A DNA stretch of 64,000 nt from a virus: positions 17,288-81,287 of IMG/VR virus record IMGVR_UViG_3300042090_002405, one strand, 5' to 3'. Both the position numbers and the translations under genes were made by a program. The notes beneath the pieces are model-generated. The model worked only from the letters and a program-made list of their open reading frames with translations. It was not told where the DNA came from and made no database searches. Shown here one piece after another: positions 56,230-63,384 of the stretch (within the stretch, counting starts at the first letter, position 1; each line of letters opens with the position of its first letter).

Positions 56230-57848
56230 CGGGGGCCCCCGGGCATCGGCATCGGCGGAGCGCCCCATGTGCGCGGGCTTTGCGGCGCGATCGGCTCCGG
56301 CATGTGTTCCGGCGCGGGCGGGGGTGGCAAAGAGTCTACAGGCACCGCCACAAATCCCGGCGGTGGCGTGTAGCCGGGGGTCACCTCGACGTAGCCCGGC
56401 GGGAGCGTTCGCTGCGGCCCGCGCCGCGCCTCGACGCGGTTCTGCAGCGCTTCTCGCTGCTCCGAAAACCATTTGAGGACGTTGCCCATGTTGGCCGTCA
56501 CGGTTTCGAACGCGCGCACAGACCCGTTCTCGCGGTCCATGACGATGGGCCACCCGTTACCAACGTCCACGACCTTAACGGGATTGCTGTCGTCCCCGTC
56601 GTCGCCGACGTTGTAGCGGCGTCGTGCGCCATCGTCCTCAGGCGGGGGGCGAAAGCGGTCCGCGATCCCCATCGCTGTATCGATCACCGAGGCGGCCTCG
56701 CGGAACTCCTCGACGGCTGACTTCTGCCGCATGGGGGGCCCTGGGGGCGGACCTCCGGACGGGCCGCCGTATGCGGCGGTGCGGTACGCACCGGGACCTG
56801 GCGGTGGCGGAGCAGCGGGAGCGCCGAGGGCCTGAAAAAGACGATCCGCCGGAACGAAACCGAACCCCGGAACGAAAAACATTCCGGGCGGCGCTTGGAT
56901 CGGCGGCATGCCCGGCAATGCTCCGGGCGGTCCCGCGTGCGGCGCGGGGGGCGGCGATGGAGCGGCGGGTTGCTGCATCCGCTGCATCGTTTGCATCATC
57001 CACGACATCATCGCTATCGGATCGGCGGACGATGGGGGCGGGGCTGGCGCAGCCGAAGGAGCAACCGGCTGCTGCTGTAGCTGCTGCATCTGACGATACA
57101 TGTCGAACGTCTGCTGCATCATCGCGATCGGATCCACAGATGGCGGGGCCGAGGAGGATGGTGCGGGTGACGGCGGTGGAGCACCTGGAGCCCCCCCGCG
57201 TGCCGCGTTTTGCATGTCGAGGAACATCCCGAACATGCGCTGCATGAGGGTCACGGGATCGCCCATTCCTCCGTTGGGCGGCGGTTGCATCGGCTGCTGC
57301 ATCATCGTTGGTCCCGTCGTCGGTTGTCCTTGGTCGCGCGTGTCCGTCAGGACGATCCGCCCCTTGCCGCGCTTCTGCTTATCGCTCGAGTCTACGAATT
57401 CGACCTCGTATCCGGCCTCTTCGTAGCGCCCGTGGTGCGTCATCAGCACGGTGTAGAGCTCTGCGCCCGATTTCGGACGGCTGCGGATCACCCACTGCAC
57501 CGGCGAGCCCGTCAAACGCTTGACCTTGATGTCGATCGTGTTGGCCGGCCAGAACTTCAGAAGCCCATCGTACTTCTCGAGAAGGTCTTCGATGTTGAAG
57601 GGCGCTCTCGCCTGGCCGGACCGCTTCTTGTTGACGAGATCTTCCATACGGCGGTTGTCGCGCACGCTCTCCGCGTCGACGGCGCCTAATTCTTTGATCT
57701 TGGACTCGTCGGCGACGAGAGCGCCTGGCTCTTCGCCTTCTGCGGACTCCTCGGGCACCGCGCCGATCTCGGCGACGATATCTGCCTCGTCTTGCTGCGC
57801 GGGGGTGTTCGAGGGCGGAGCTGCGCCGCCGCTGTTTCGACGTCCCAT
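56226..57848 (-). CDS. Pro/Met-rich scaffold-like protein
   Basis: 540 residues. N-terminal acidic region, then a globular domain at about 80-180 (FNIEDLLEKYDGLLKFWPANTIDIKVKRLTGSPVQWVIR, TVLMTHHGRYEEAGYEVEFVD). The rest is Pro, Met, Gln and Ala low complexity (MMQQTFDMYRQMQQLQQQP), with a short second globular part (DVGNGWPIVMDRENGSVRAFETVTANMGNVLKWF) and Pro-rich end. Disordered, perhaps an internal scaffold or hub. Ribosome site AGGAAAGAAG upstream. Confidence 0.55.
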   Translation of the reverse strand: MGRRNSGGAAPPSNTPAQQDEADIVAEIGAVPEESAEGEEPGALVADESKIKELGAVDAESVRDNRRMEDLVNKKRSGQARAPFNIEDLLEKYDGLLKFWPANTIDIKVKRLTGSPVQWVIRSRPKSGAELYTVLMTHHGRYEEAGYEVEFVDSSDKQKRGKGRIVLTDTRDQGQPTTGPTMMQQPMQPPPNGGMGDPVTLMQRMFGMFLDMQNAARGGAPGAPPPSPAPSSSAPPSVDPIAMMQQTFDMYRQMQQLQQQPVAPSAAPAPPPSSADPIAMMSWMMQTMQRMQQPAAPSPPPAPHAGPPGALPGMPPIQAPPGMFFVPGFGFVPADRLFQALGAPAAPPPPGPGAYRTAAYGGPSGGPPPGPPMRQKSAVEEFREAASVIDTAMGIADRFRPPPEDDGARRRYNVGDDGDDSNPVKVVDVGNGWPIVMDRENGSVRAFETVTANMGNVLKWFSEQREALQNRVEARRGPQRTLPPGYVEVTPGYTPPPGFVAVPVDSLPPPPAPEHMPEPIAPQSPRTWGAPPMPMPGGPR

Positions 57849-57879
57849 CTTCTTTCCTCGTTTCCTTCCTTCTGCCTGA

Positions 57880-58344
57880 TCAGGATGGGGCTACGGTGCC
57901 GTTCGTCGCCGGAGCGGCAGCGACGGACGGAGCATCGGAGGGAGTCTCGGGCTCCTCCGGCTCTCCGTCCTCTTCGCCCTTCGTCTCGTCGATCTCGAGC
58001 TCGTCTGCGAAAATGTCGGCGGGCATCGCCTCCTCTACGTAGCGGACAGCCCTCATCGGGATGATGCTGCGGATCCCCATGGAGAAGTCGGGCGCGAGGC
58101 AGTACACCCGGATCTCCTCGGCATCGCGGTCCAAAAACATGCGGAGGACCTTGTGGCCCGAGATGAACGGATGCGTGTGGCCCACCACCCACATGACGGG
58201 CTCGTCTTTCTTGCCCGGTTCCGACGGGAAAACCGCATCTGACACGGCGCGCATGATCATCGGGTAACCGGGCTCGATGAGATCGGGCGGCTCGGGCTGG
58301 GGAATTGCTGCCGTCGCCGGTGCGTGGGGTTGCTGCATGGCCAT
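57880..58344 (-). CDS. Conserved-looking protein with acidic tail
   Basis: 154 residues from the ATG at 58344 (CAGGAG site). Core YPMIMRAVSDAVFP, EPVMWVVGHTHPFISGHKVLRMFLDRDAEEIRVYCLAPDFSMGIRSIIPMRAVRYVEE is beta-rich; the last 40 residues are acidic and disordered. Upstream of the Pro-rich gene. Function unknown. Confidence 0.55.
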   Translation of the reverse strand: MAMQQPHAPATAAIPQPEPPDLIEPGYPMIMRAVSDAVFPSEPGKKDEPVMWVVGHTHPFISGHKVLRMFLDRDAEEIRVYCLAPDFSMGIRSIIPMRAVRYVEEAMPADIFADELEIDETKGEEDGEPEEPETPSDAPSVAAAPATNGTVAPS

Positions 58345-58387
58345 GGATACGAACTCCTGAAAGTTGGTTTGGCGGACGGGCTCTCCG

Positions 58388-59023
58388 TCAGTCGAGTAGT
58401 CCCTCTTCCGCGAAAGAGAAAAACGATCGTTTATCTTCACTTCCCCCGACGATCAAATGATCAAGCAAGATCACATTGACCGCCTCGAACGCTTTTAGAA
58501 AGGCGTCCGTCGTTTCCTTGTCGGCTTCACTTGGTTCGGCTTCGACACCTGAAGGATGCACGTGCATGAGGATCACAGCGTGCGCACCGTCGATGAGTGC
58601 TGCTTGTAGCGTAGGGACCATCGGGGCCATGGTTGCCGTCGCCTCCCCTCGGCCTGTTTCCGCCACAGACTTCATTCGCAGATGTAGATCGAGTGTGATG
58701 AGTCCGAAGACCTCATTTACCTCGTCGCCGATCGCATCCTCGATGAGCTCGAAGGCCTTCTCTGGAGTGTTCAGCGGTCCAATCTTGTCAGCGAGCGCGT
58801 TGCACGCCGCGAATCGCGCCGGGTCCTTATGTACAACGAGAAACGGCCGGCACTTCGAGTCGGGGCCCGCCGAAAGCACCACTGGCTCAACGTCGTCCGG
58901 CCGGTGCGGCGCGACCGTTTCGGCCACCCGGCGCGCCTGAGCGGGCTCATGACACCCGCACTCTGCACCAATGCGACGTCGCTTCTCGCCGACCGCGACG
59001 AGGTTGTAGGACTTCCGTTTCAT
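58388..59023 (-). CDS. RadC-type JAMM (MPN) domain protein
   Basis: 211 residues. Cys/His-rich start, then the RadC-like fold: EVFGLITLDLHLRMKSVAETGRGEATA, and ILMHVHPSGVEAEPSEAD with the metal site HxH ... S-x2-D. One residue more than usual separates the second His from the Ser. RadC proteins are JAMM-fold metalloproteins often carried by mobile elements, with roles suspected in DNA repair or antirestriction. Function here unproved. Overlaps the next gene by ATGA. Confidence 0.8.
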   Translation of the reverse strand: MKRKSYNLVAVGEKRRRIGAECGCHEPAQARRVAETVAPHRPDDVEPVVLSAGPDSKCRPFLVVHKDPARFAACNALADKIGPLNTPEKAFELIEDAIGDEVNEVFGLITLDLHLRMKSVAETGRGEATATMAPMVPTLQAALIDGAHAVILMHVHPSGVEAEPSEADKETTDAFLKAFEAVNVILLDHLIVGGSEDKRSFFSFAEEGLLD

Positions 59024-59442
59024 GCGATAGAGCCAGTCGGAGCGGCGTGGTCGCGATGGACGTGGTTGATGATCTGCTGCGAGGGTTGCTGGGCTTCCCC
59101 AAGGGACACCGCCGCATCGGCGCTGCCGAACGCGACGAAGTTGCCCGCGCTCTCGGTCTGCACGACGAACTCCTCCAAGGGCACGTCTGTAACGATGAGC
59201 CGCACGTCCTTGTCATCCAGGATCGGGCGAAAGCGCACGCCGCCATCGAGCACAATATTTTGGATCTGCACAGGCAACACCACGGACCCCACGACGATGT
59301 CGGCGCTCACATCTTTGCCGACCGCGTCGACGAGGACAAACTTCGTCGTGTTCCGCGTCTCGTCGGGCCGGACGATGGAGGAGAGGACACGCTTGATCAC
59401 GATGCGGCCCAAGATCTGGGAACGACGGGGGATGAATTTCAC
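59020..59442 (-). CDS. Beta-rich protein
   Basis: 140 residues from the GTG at 59442 in an overlap with the preceding gene. RSQILGRIVIKRVLSSIVRPDETRNTTKFVLVDAVGKDVSADIVVGSVVLPVQIQNIVLDGGVRFRP is strand-rich; the end has AGNFVAFGSADAAVSLGEA. Probably a small oligomeric or virion protein; function unknown. Confidence 0.55.
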   Translation of the reverse strand: MKFIPRRSQILGRIVIKRVLSSIVRPDETRNTTKFVLVDAVGKDVSADIVVGSVVLPVQIQNIVLDGGVRFRPILDDKDVRLIVTDVPLEEFVVQTESAGNFVAFGSADAAVSLGEAQQPSQQIINHVHRDHAAPTGSIA

Positions 59443-60062
59443 GGAGCTCTCCTTGTCTTCGGCTTCTGCCCGGCCTTCTTCTTGGTCTTCTTCGTGGTCT
59501 TCTGCTTCTTGGTCTTCTTTTTCTTGGGCTCTTCGAAGTCCGCCATGAACGCCCTGAGCGCCCTCGTCTTTGACGCCGTCGCTTCGGTGAGCAGCGACAC
59601 GGGGCCGGCTTCGAGTGTGGCCACGAGGGACAATGCTGTCGAGGTCGTGGCCCCCCCTTGCGAGGCCTTCCGAAGCTCCTCGAGCTCCGCTTGACACGCC
59701 ATGAAATCGGCGATGACTTCCGAAAAATGCTCCCGCGACGGGGCGTAGTACGGGCCCTCCGCCAGCCGCTTAGCATCGAGAGGTGCAAACTGCCGCGCCG
59801 CCGTAAGGATCACAAGAGCACTCATGCGCATCTCCCGATCGCGGCAAGCTGACACGCACGCTACTTTTTCGTCCGCCTTGCCGGGGCAGGTCTCCACGTG
59901 CCGGCATTTCTCGAGAATCGAAGCGGCCTCTTGCACAGCGATCTGCCAAGCGACCTTCGACCGCCAAAGCTGGCGGCGCACGCCGTCCCAGTGCCGTACG
60001 AAGACAGATACCTTCTCGTCGCCGGGCGTGGCCAGCCCCATCATTCTGTCGTTGTTCATCAT
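59439..60062 (-). CDS. Helical protein with Lys-rich tail
   Basis: 207 residues. Helical domain (VFVRHWDGVRRQLWRSKVAWQIAVQEAASILEKC, AAEGPYYAPSREHFSEVIADFMACQAELEELRK) with several Cys (C54, C60, C70, C74 roughly). The last 35 residues are almost all Lys, Thr, Arg (KKKKTKKQKTTKKTKKK), a DNA-binding-type tail. Together with the Arg-rich protein it may coat DNA; inference. Confidence 0.55.
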   Translation of the reverse strand: MMNNDRMMGLATPGDEKVSVFVRHWDGVRRQLWRSKVAWQIAVQEAASILEKCRHVETCPGKADEKVACVSACRDREMRMSALVILTAARQFAPLDAKRLAEGPYYAPSREHFSEVIADFMACQAELEELRKASQGGATTSTALSLVATLEAGPVSLLTEATASKTRALRAFMADFEEPKKKKTKKQKTTKKTKKKAGQKPKTRRAP

Positions 60063-60071
60063 CCCCGTTCC

Positions 60072-60311
60072 TCAGATCGTCTTTCCGTTGGGCTCCTTGA
60101 TCCTTAGGTAGCCCTCGCTCGTCTGGTGCCGATCCGCTGCCTGAAGCAAGATCGACCGCATCCATACGCTGATCTTCACGCCGCATTGCTGCGCGCGCTG
60201 ATCTACGTTCCGATATTGCTCCGGCGTCATCTTCAGCGTGACGACCTTAGTTTTCGCGGAGACAGCGGTGTGTGCCATCAGGAGGGAGGCCAATCGGATG
60301 GCCGTCGGCAT
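60072..60311 (-). CDS. Ribbon-helix-helix-like small protein
   Basis: 79 residues. AKTKVVTLKMTPEQYRNVDQRAQQCGVKISVWMRSILLQAADRHQ has RHH order (strand, helix, turn, helix). Start uncertain: the ATG at 60278 would fit the fold better, but no ribosome site precedes it. Divergent from the 60387 gene, so it may regulate the space between. Confidence 0.55.
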   Translation of the reverse strand: MPTAIRLASLLMAHTAVSAKTKVVTLKMTPEQYRNVDQRAQQCGVKISVWMRSILLQAADRHQTSEGYLRIKEPNGKTI

Positions 60312-60386
60312 ACTGCTCTCTGGTTTCGCATCTCGTCAAGACGGATAGTTGATGAGGCGCCAAAAAAAAAGCGCTACTCTTCTCTC
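60312..60386 (+). promoter_or_regulatory. Promoter of the rightward virion-membrane cluster
   Basis: TACTCT lies at 60375-60380, exactly six bases before the GTG start at 60387. TTGATG at 60349-60354 is a possible -35, but the 20-base spacer is long. An A-run (A9) lies between them at about 60362-60370. Confidence 0.4.
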
Positions 60387-60605
60387 GTGACTGGGCACAT
60401 TCGTCGAGGAGATCGCTTCACGGTGGGCTTCGGGCAAGCCATGATCACGGCCCCGCTTCTAGCTACGGGTGCCGCCGCTGGTGAACCGTCGCCGTGGGCT
60501 ATGGCGCTGGCGACGACGGCGTTCGGCGTGGCGACTGGATGGGTGCTCGACGAGGTGTCGCACCGGATGCGCGGCGGCAAAGGTCGAAGAAGCCGAGGAC
60601 GATGA
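60387..60605 (+). CDS. Small membrane protein
   Basis: 72 residues from the GTG at 60387. Basic start (TGHIRRGDR), then hydrophobic ATGAAAGEPSPWAMALATTAFGVATGWVLDEVS, one or two spans, and a Lys/Arg/Gly tail. Leaderless start likely. First of three membrane proteins in a row, coupled by ATGA. Confidence 0.5.
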   Translation: MTGHIRRGDRFTVGFGQAMITAPLLATGAAAGEPSPWAMALATTAFGVATGWVLDEVSHRMRGGKGRRSRGR

Positions 60606-61051
60606 CCATGGAACATGTGCGACTTGGAAATCGACGCGTGGCAGGGTTCGATGTCGGCGTGGGGGGCCTCTTCGACATCTTCGGCGGAGGAAGTGGGACG
60701 AGTCCCAATCCGGCCTATCAAGCTACTGCCACGATCACTGGGCAAAAAGTAGATCCGAACGCGCCCCCGGACGCCCCCGCCGGCCCGACAGTCCAGGATG
60801 CTTGCGCCAACATCCCGACTTGGGCCCAAGCCATCGCCGGCTGTTCAAACGCCAACGTCAAACCCGCGCCGGGTCAAAGTGTGGCGACAGCGCCTGCATC
60901 GCCGTTGACATTGTTCTTCGGGGGCGGCGTGGATGCAAACGGCAACCCGATCCAGACCCCGCTCCAATGGCTGGAAGCCCACAAGACAGCGATTGCGATC
61001 GGCGGCGCCGTCTTCGCTGGAATCGTCGTCTACGGGGCCATACGGCGATGA
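60602..61051 (+). CDS. Tail-anchored protein
   Basis: 149 residues. Gly-rich and polar first half (GGLFDIFGGGSG), Pro/Ala-rich centre with two Cys, and one transmembrane helix at the end (TAIAIGGAVFAGIVVYGAIRR). Probably projects from a membrane. Coupled by ATGA to both neighbours. Confidence 0.55.
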   Translation: MTMEHVRLGNRRVAGFDVGVGGLFDIFGGGSGTSPNPAYQATATITGQKVDPNAPPDAPAGPTVQDACANIPTWAQAIAGCSNANVKPAPGQSVATAPASPLTLFFGGGVDANGNPIQTPLQWLEAHKTAIAIGGAVFAGIVVYGAIRR

Positions 61052-61428
61052 CTCTCCAGTGGGGTGGACGTCGCGTGATGGGCTTCGGAATCGGCGAAGA
61101 TTCTGTTGCACCTACGTCCACCGCGGAAACGTCGACGGATACGACGGCCGGGGAACGTACCGGTACGTTCACGCGAACGCACGACGCTGAGACGCCGTTG
61201 ACGGAGCAACAGCGCACCAACATCGTCGACACATGGAGCGCCGCGGCAGGCTACAAAAAGATCGTCCTTCCCGATGGGACTCCCGGGTTTCAGGGACCGG
61301 ACGGAAACCTCCTTCGCGCAAATGGTCTGCCCTACGTTGCCGAAACGCACTTCCCGATCGGGGTCGTCGCAGTTGTAACCATGGTTCTGACTGTCGGGCT
61401 TCTTTACGCAATCACGCCGCGAAGATAA
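61048..61428 (+). CDS. Tail-anchored protein
   Basis: 126 residues: Thr/Ser-rich start, a small domain (TWSAAAGYKKIVLPDGTPGFQGPDGNLLRANGLPY), and one C-terminal transmembrane helix (VVAVVTMVLTVGLLYAI) with a basic end. Same design as the gene before it. Candidate virion-membrane protein. Confidence 0.55.
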   Translation: MTLQWGGRRVMGFGIGEDSVAPTSTAETSTDTTAGERTGTFTRTHDAETPLTEQQRTNIVDTWSAAAGYKKIVLPDGTPGFQGPDGNLLRANGLPYVAETHFPIGVVAVVTMVLTVGLLYAITPRR

Positions 61429-61438
61429 GTCTCTCGTC

Positions 61439-61873
61439 ATGAATACGGTCACGTCCATCGCTCGACTCCTGGTGCGCCCATCTGCCCGAACGATGGGGCA
61501 CTCGGTCGCCGCATTGTCCGTAAAGCAGACACTGCCATCTCTCATCACGACTATAGGGCACGCCTGTACGGTGGCCTGGCTAACGACGGGGGCTTACTGG
61601 CTAGCGTTCGCCGGCCTCGCATGTGACATGCTCGATGGGGCGGTTGCGCGACACCTTGACGTCGTATCCGAGTTCGGTGCGCTCTATGACTGGACGGTAG
61701 ACGTCACGATGGCGGCGATAATTTGCCTCGTTGCGCTGCACGCACCATGGCTCTTGATCGCTTTGGTTCCGATCGCTGTCTGGTGTAAGCGACGAGGTCT
61801 TCGTTTTTCGGGGCGGGCCGCGTTGACGTTGCTTGCGGTAGGTCTAGGGTGGAGGGGCGGGGTGCCGTGGTAA
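61439..61873 (+). CDS. CDP-alcohol phosphatidyltransferase
   Basis: 144 residues. Complete class I motif: D63-x2-D66-G67-x2-A70-R71-x8-G80-x3-D84-x3-D88 (DMLDGAVAR, then G-ALYD-WTVD). These enzymes join a CDP-alcohol, usually CDP-diacylglycerol, to an acceptor such as inositol, serine or glycerol phosphate to make phospholipid head groups, in the membrane. Hydrophobic spans flank the motif. Short for the family (often 170-200). Sits between virion-type membrane proteins and a muralytic enzyme. Product unknown. Confidence 0.85.
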   Translation: MNTVTSIARLLVRPSARTMGHSVAALSVKQTLPSLITTIGHACTVAWLTTGAYWLAFAGLACDMLDGAVARHLDVVSEFGALYDWTVDVTMAAIICLVALHAPWLLIALVPIAVWCKRRGLRFSGRAALTLLAVGLGWRGGVPW

Positions 61874-62739
61874 TCCGTCGAGGCGACAAGATCGTACGAG
61901 GGTTCGCCCTCGGCGCCGACGACTCCGTCGACGCTCTCGTCGCGAGCAAGCTGTCGGAGCTCGGTTACGGTTCCGTGTCCGACTTTCAGAAGGCAAAGGG
62001 ACTAACTGTCGACGGCGTTGCCGGGCACGACACCCTGACAGCGATGGGACTCGGGTACCTCTTCGATCTCTCTTCGAGGGGGATGCTTTCTTCGGGGCAA
62101 ACCCAGCTCGAAACGAAAAACACACCGCTTACCCCCGAGCAAGCTGCGCAGGCACTCAGCGAGGGCTACCAGTCCATCACCGGCTCTGTACCGTCCCCGG
62201 ACGTTCTGTCGTTGCTACTCGCGCAGTCCGGGCACGAAACAGCCAACTGGCAAAAGCTCCCCAACTACGCCTTCGGGGGCGTAAAAGCGACATCCGGAAC
62301 GCCCTACGTCCAGGCCTTCGTTACCCCCGAGGGGGATCCGCCGAAACATTACGTGCTGGCTTTCGCGGCGTACCCCACGGCGGCGGCGGGGGCAAAGGCG
62401 TACATCCGAACACTGAAGAACCGATCGGCATGGTGGGACGGGCTTCAGAGCGGCGTCCCGCAGACCTTCGTCGACGCTTTGGTGAGCATCCCCGGAGCGC
62501 TCTACTTTACCGGCAATGCCGGGGACTACCTCGCGAGCATGCAAACCCGCGTGCAGCAATTCGCCGATCTCGCAAAAGAGTACGCAAGGCCACTCGCGCG
62601 GCCCGCTCAGGCGGCCGCCGCGGTCGTTGCGCCGTACATCGCGCCGATCGTGCAAAACCCAAAACGTGCACTTGCGGTCGCGGCGGGGGTCGTGGCGGTC
62701 GCTACCGCGGCGGCGTGGATCGCGACTCGTCGCCGGTAG
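61867..62739 (+). CDS. Membrane-anchored peptidoglycan hydrolase
   Basis: 290 residues from the GTG at 61867, seven bases inside the previous gene (GGAGGGG upstream). N-terminal PG_binding_1 (SVSDFQKAKGLTVDGVAGHDTLTAM), then LLLAQSGHETANWQKLPNYAFGGVKA and YVLAFAAYPTAAAGAKAYIRTLKN, the pattern of glucosaminidase or lytic transglycosylase-like muramidases. One transmembrane helix near the end (LAVAAGVVAVATAAAWIA). The third wall-binding protein with a C-terminal anchor. Probably opens the wall at entry, from the virion. Confidence 0.75.
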   Translation: MVIRRGDKIVRGFALGADDSVDALVASKLSELGYGSVSDFQKAKGLTVDGVAGHDTLTAMGLGYLFDLSSRGMLSSGQTQLETKNTPLTPEQAAQALSEGYQSITGSVPSPDVLSLLLAQSGHETANWQKLPNYAFGGVKATSGTPYVQAFVTPEGDPPKHYVLAFAAYPTAAAGAKAYIRTLKNRSAWWDGLQSGVPQTFVDALVSIPGALYFTGNAGDYLASMQTRVQQFADLAKEYARPLARPAQAAAAVVAPYIAPIVQNPKRALAVAAGVVAVATAAAWIATRRR

Positions 62740-62758
62740 ATCGCCGGTAGGTGTCGAT

Positions 62759-63160
62759 CTAGTTCTCGGCGGCCATCTCCGCCGGATGCAAAAACGCCCC
62801 GATCGCGCAGCACCCGACCGCATCAAGCTCCGGCATCTCTACGACGAGCCAGAAGGCGATCCCGTCCCGCGGAAGCTGCATCTTCTTGTGCGCAGACTCT
62901 CGTGCGAGAGGATGGATCTTTTTTTGTGTGTCAGTCCAGCGGCGGAACGCTTGCTCGATATATGCCGATCGCGAGAATGCCTGGAAGCCGTCCGCATCCT
63001 TCGTGTCGCGCGCGACGACGACGAGCACGATGTCAGGGGTACCAAAGTGCTGGCGCGCTTCGCGGTACGCCTTGAGCAAATCATAAGGCGGGAGCGCTTC
63101 GGCGATCTCCTTCATCTGGGGGGAGGTGCCGGGGGCGAGAATGAGTTCCGTCTTGGTCAC
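62759..63160 (-). CDS. Conserved-looking protein of unknown function
   Basis: 133 residues from a GTG at 63160 in a GTGA overlap. TELILAPGTSPQMKEIAEALPPYDLLKAYREARQHFGTPDIVLVVVARDTKDADGFQAF, then HKKMQLPRDGIAFWLVVEMPELDAVGCCAIGAF: an alpha/beta fold. No family recognised. Convergent with the muralytic gene. Confidence 0.55.
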   Translation of the reverse strand: MTKTELILAPGTSPQMKEIAEALPPYDLLKAYREARQHFGTPDIVLVVVARDTKDADGFQAFSRSAYIEQAFRRWTDTQKKIHPLARESAHKKMQLPRDGIAFWLVVEMPELDAVGCCAIGAFLHPAEMAAEN

Positions 63161-63384
63161 GGGATGGAGATACCATACTTCCGGTCCGATCGTCGATCGG
63201 CTGGTGTCGGACCGCCTCGTTGCCTTGATCCCACAGCGATCCGGCGCCTCTTTCGACGCGGAGCGGCGGCGAGCTGGCCGTGGGCCTTCCGGAGAAGCTG
63301 GCGCAAGATGTCTGAAGCCGATAGGCCCTCCATCTCGGCAAGCTCCTCCAACCATCCGAAAGGAGTAACCCAAGTGACGATCAC
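63157..63384 (-). CDS. Small regulator-like protein with basic tail
   Basis: 75 residues. TPFGWLEELAEMEGLSASDILRQLLRKAHGQ is RHH-like; the rest is Arg-rich (PRRKRRRIAVGSRQRGG). GTG start at 63384, overlapping by 11 bases the start of the divergent gene. Possibly regulates itself. Confidence 0.45.
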   Translation of the reverse strand: MIVTWVTPFGWLEELAEMEGLSASDILRQLLRKAHGQLAAAPRRKRRRIAVGSRQRGGPTPADRRSDRKYGISIP

